A stretch of 5,173 nt of DNA from VAUL01 sp964603155 (lineage in GTDB: Bacteria; Desulfobacterota; Desulfuromonadia; Desulfuromonadales; BM103), in NCBI GenBank assembly GCA_964603155.1, contig CAZRTZ010000102.1, positions 1 through 5,173 on the forward strand. The letters run 5' to 3'. Numbering within the stretch: position 1 is the first letter of the stretch; every line of letters begins with the position of its first letter. The notes beneath the pieces are model-generated. The model was not told the origin of the DNA. It searched no databases and saw only the letters and a program-made list of their open reading frames with translations. A program made the translations under genes and the position numbers. This document shows, in pieces, positions 3,352 to 5,173 of the stretch.

Positions 3352-5173
3352 ATGTCGAAGAAAATGTTGATCAATGCCACCCATGCCGAGGAGCACCGGG
3401 TGGCCATCGTCGAAAACGGCGTCCTCACCGAACTGGGGATCGAGGTCGCCGGTCGCGAACCAACCAAGGGGAACATCTACAAGGCGGCAGTGGTCCGGGT
3501 CGAGCCCGGGCTGCAGGCCGCCTTCGTCGATTACGGCGCCGAGCGCCTCGGCTTTTTGCAGATCGACGAGGTGAACGCCGCCACGGTCAAACCCGACTTC
3601 AAGGTCAGCGGCAAGCCGCGCATCAACGACCTTCTGCACCGCGGCCAGGAAATCCTGGTGCAAATCGTCAAGGAGGAGCGCGGCACCAAGGGGGCGGCCC
3701 TGACCACCTACCTGTCGCTGGCCGGGCGCTACATGGTGCTGATGCCCGGCACCCCCACCCGCGGCGTCTCCCGCAAGGCCGAGGACGACAAGCAGCGCAA
3801 GCAGATGAAGAAAGCGCTTTCCTCCCTCGATCTCCCTGAAAACGTCGGTTGCATCGTGCGCACCGCCGCCCTCGACCAGACCCGCGAGGAGTTGGAGCGC
3901 GACTATCTCTACCTGATGCGTCTGTTCGAAAACATCCAGTCGCTTGAAAAGAAGGTCAAGGCACCCGCTTTGATCTACAAGGAATCGAACCTGGTCATCC
4001 GCTCGATCCGCGACTACTTCACCACCGACATGGACGAAGTGCTGATCGACGATGGCGAAGTGTTCCGCGAGGCGCGCGAATTCTTCCAGGCGGTCATGCC
4101 CGACCAGCTGCACCTGGTCAAACAGCACCAGGAGCGGCGCCCGATCTTCTCCCGTTACCAGATCGAGGAACAGATCGAAACGATCAACCGCAACAAGGTC
4201 CCCCTCCCCTCCGGCGGATCGATCGTCATCGACACCACCGAAGCCCTGGTGGCGATCGACGTCAACAGTGGCAAGATGGCCGGCGAATCCAATGTCGAAG
4301 CCACCGCGACCCGCACCAACCTGGAGGCGGCCGAGGAGGTTGCGCGCCAGTTGCGTCTGCGCGACCTCGGCGGCCTGATCGTCATCGACTTCATCGACAT
4401 GCGCGAGCGCAAGCACAACCGCCAGGTCGAGGAGAAGCTCAAGGAAGCGACCGCCCGCGACAAGGCGCGCATTACCGTCGGGCACATCAGCCAGTTCGGC
4501 ATGCTGGAAATGAGCCGTCAGCGCATCAAGCCGGCTCTCGCCGAAGGAGTCTACCGCATTTGCCCCCATTGCCAGGGAGCCGGGCAGCTCCGCAGCGTTG
4601 AGACGCTGGCCATCTCGGTGCTGCGCCGCCTTCACGCCGCCCTGGCCAAGGGGCAGATCGCCGAAGCCGAAGTGCAGATGGCCCGCGAGGTCGCCAGCTT
4701 CCTCCTCAACGAAAAGCGCGAGGAACTGGTCGAGATGGAACGCCGCTATCACGCCGATATCACCATCACCGGGCGCACCTCATTCCTTGCCGACCAGGTT
4801 GAACTGATCCTGCACAAACGCGAGAAGGAACGCGCCGCTGCCGAGTTCGTCGAGGCCAGGATCACCGACATCCCGGAAAAGAGGCCGCAACCGGAACTCG
4901 CCGAAGCGCAGGAAACGCCTGCCCCCCCGGAGCCGCCGGAACCAGCGGAAGCTGCCGGCGAGGAGGGCGCAAAGAGTGGCAAGAAGCGCAAGCGCAAACG
5001 CAAACGCAAGGGTGGCAGCGACGACACCGGCGAGGTCTCCGTCGAGGCACAAACCGACGTTTCCCTGGAAGAAACGCCGGCTCCGCAAGGGGATCACGAC
5101 GAAGAACCCGGCGACACCGCCACGGCCGAAGCGGGGCACGGCAAGAAGAAGCGCCGGCGCCGTGGCCGCAAGA
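3352..5173 (+). CDS. rng: RNase E/G-family endoribonuclease (3' end outside the window)
   Basis: At least 607 residues are visible, with no stop before the edge. RNase E/G cuts single-stranded AU-rich RNA in mRNA decay and rRNA/tRNA processing. Domains in order are the N-terminus (MLINATHAEEHRVAIVE), an S1 RNA-binding domain at about 36-125 (GNIYKAAVVRVEPGLQAAFV, then RLGFL), and the 5'-monophosphate sensor region with VRT (169-171). The catalytic core has D303 and N305 in AIDVNSG and D346 in GGLIVIDFIDM. The Zn-link CPHC (404-407) follows. D303, N305, D346, C404 and C407 fall at the same residue numbers as in E. coli RNase E, which supports ATG 3352; ATG 3364 is the only close alternative. 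After about residue 500 comes a Pro/Glu-rich disordered stretch and two basic blocks (544-553, 598-607), longer than E. coli RNase G (489 aa). The Shine-Dalgarno sequence is weak, so the structured leader may govern translation. The symbol could equally be rne. Confidence 0.95.
   Translation, partial: MSKKMLINATHAEEHRVAIVENGVLTELGIEVAGREPTKGNIYKAAVVRVEPGLQAAFVDYGAERLGFLQIDEVNAATVKPDFKVSGKPRINDLLHRGQEILVQIVKEERGTKGAALTTYLSLAGRYMVLMPGTPTRGVSRKAEDDKQRKQMKKALSSLDLPENVGCIVRTAALDQTREELERDYLYLMRLFENIQSLEKKVKAPALIYKESNLVIRSIRDYFTTDMDEVLIDDGEVFREAREFFQAVMPDQLHLVKQHQERRPIFSRYQIEEQIETINRNKVPLPSGGSIVIDTTEALVAIDVNSGKMAGESNVEATATRTNLEAAEEVARQLRLRDLGGLIVIDFIDMRERKHNRQVEEKLKEATARDKARITVGHISQFGMLEMSRQRIKPALAEGVYRICPHCQGAGQLRSVETLAISVLRRLHAALAKGQIAEAEVQMAREVASFLLNEKREELVEMERRYHADITITGRTSFLADQVELILHKREKERAAAEFVEARITDIPEKRPQPELAEAQETPAPPEPPEPAEAAGEEGAKSGKKRKRKRKRKGGSDDTGEVSVEAQTDVSLEETPAPQGDHDEEPGDTATAEAGHGKKKRRRRGRK
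4987..5010 (+). repeat. In-frame CGCAAR hexamer repeat in the RNase tail
   Basis: Four tandem six-base units, CGCAAG, CGCAAA, CGCAAA and CGCAAG, encode alternating Arg-Lys (residues 546-553). Slippage by whole units would change the length of the basic block without breaking the frame. A second basic block at the right edge (GKKKRRRRGRK) is similar in composition but not a copy of this repeat. Confidence 0.8.

Noticed and set aside
3309..3839. Forward open frame of 176 codons, including an ATG at 3327 inside the palindrome
   Set aside because: It overlaps the RNase E/G gene in another frame and translates to an Arg/Gly/Pro-rich sequence typical of a shifted reading frame.
3007..4752. A 581-codon open frame on the minus strand, and a 312-codon one at 2370-3308
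   Set aside because: They are antisense to the BioD-like and RNase E/G genes, whose protein motifs are unmistakable. Long antisense frames are expected in GC-rich coding DNA, and the translations show no recognisable domain.

Overview
The window joins two different kinds of DNA. Positions 1 to about 1420 look like the far end of an integron gene-cassette array. Positions about 1490 to 5173 look like ordinary GC-rich chromosome of a Deltaproteobacteria-type bacterium (Desulfuromonadales/Geobacterales-like). That placement is an inference from the RNase E/G sequence, the stand-alone BioD-like/DRTGG protein and the high GC, not a database result.

Cassette region. Three copies of a roughly 105-bp element (23-127, 551-654, 1316-1421) share a core of the form GACGG..TA.ACGG..TGCTTC.CG..AAATAC.CAGCC. 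All lie in the same orientation, each just after the stop codon of a gene or in the position expected for one. Their ends resemble integron R''/R' boxes (RYYYAAC ... GTTRRRY), so I read them as attC sites. They bound two complete cassettes. The first carries an AT-rich small membrane protein with DUF2628-like features. The second carries a HigBA-like toxin-antitoxin pair with its own sigma70-type promoter and an inverted-repeat operator. A scrap of a third cassette lies at 1-23. The last attC is decayed in both core boxes, which may mark a fossilised array end. No integrase gene is in the window.

Toxin-antitoxin details. The toxin has no usable Shine-Dalgarno sequence and its GTG start lies at the predicted transcription start, so it may be leaderless. 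The antitoxin has a strong GGAGG site. The toxin ends at an amber codon, but the same frame continues for 8 more codons and ends in a TGATG overlap with the antitoxin start. This suggests a recent nonsense truncation of the toxin's tail.

Chromosomal region. An HD-domain hydrolase (probably short at its C-terminus) is followed 44 nt later by a BioD-like P-loop/DRTGG-domain protein, probably in one operon. A 322-nt gene-free stretch then holds a GC-rich repeat, a weak terminator, a good promoter and a leader with four strong hairpins. It leads into an RNase E/G-family gene that runs off the right edge. That gene keeps the S1, catalytic and Zn-link motifs and has a low-complexity, very basic C-terminal tail.

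All real genes are on the + strand. I see no rRNA, tRNA, CRISPR array or transposase.
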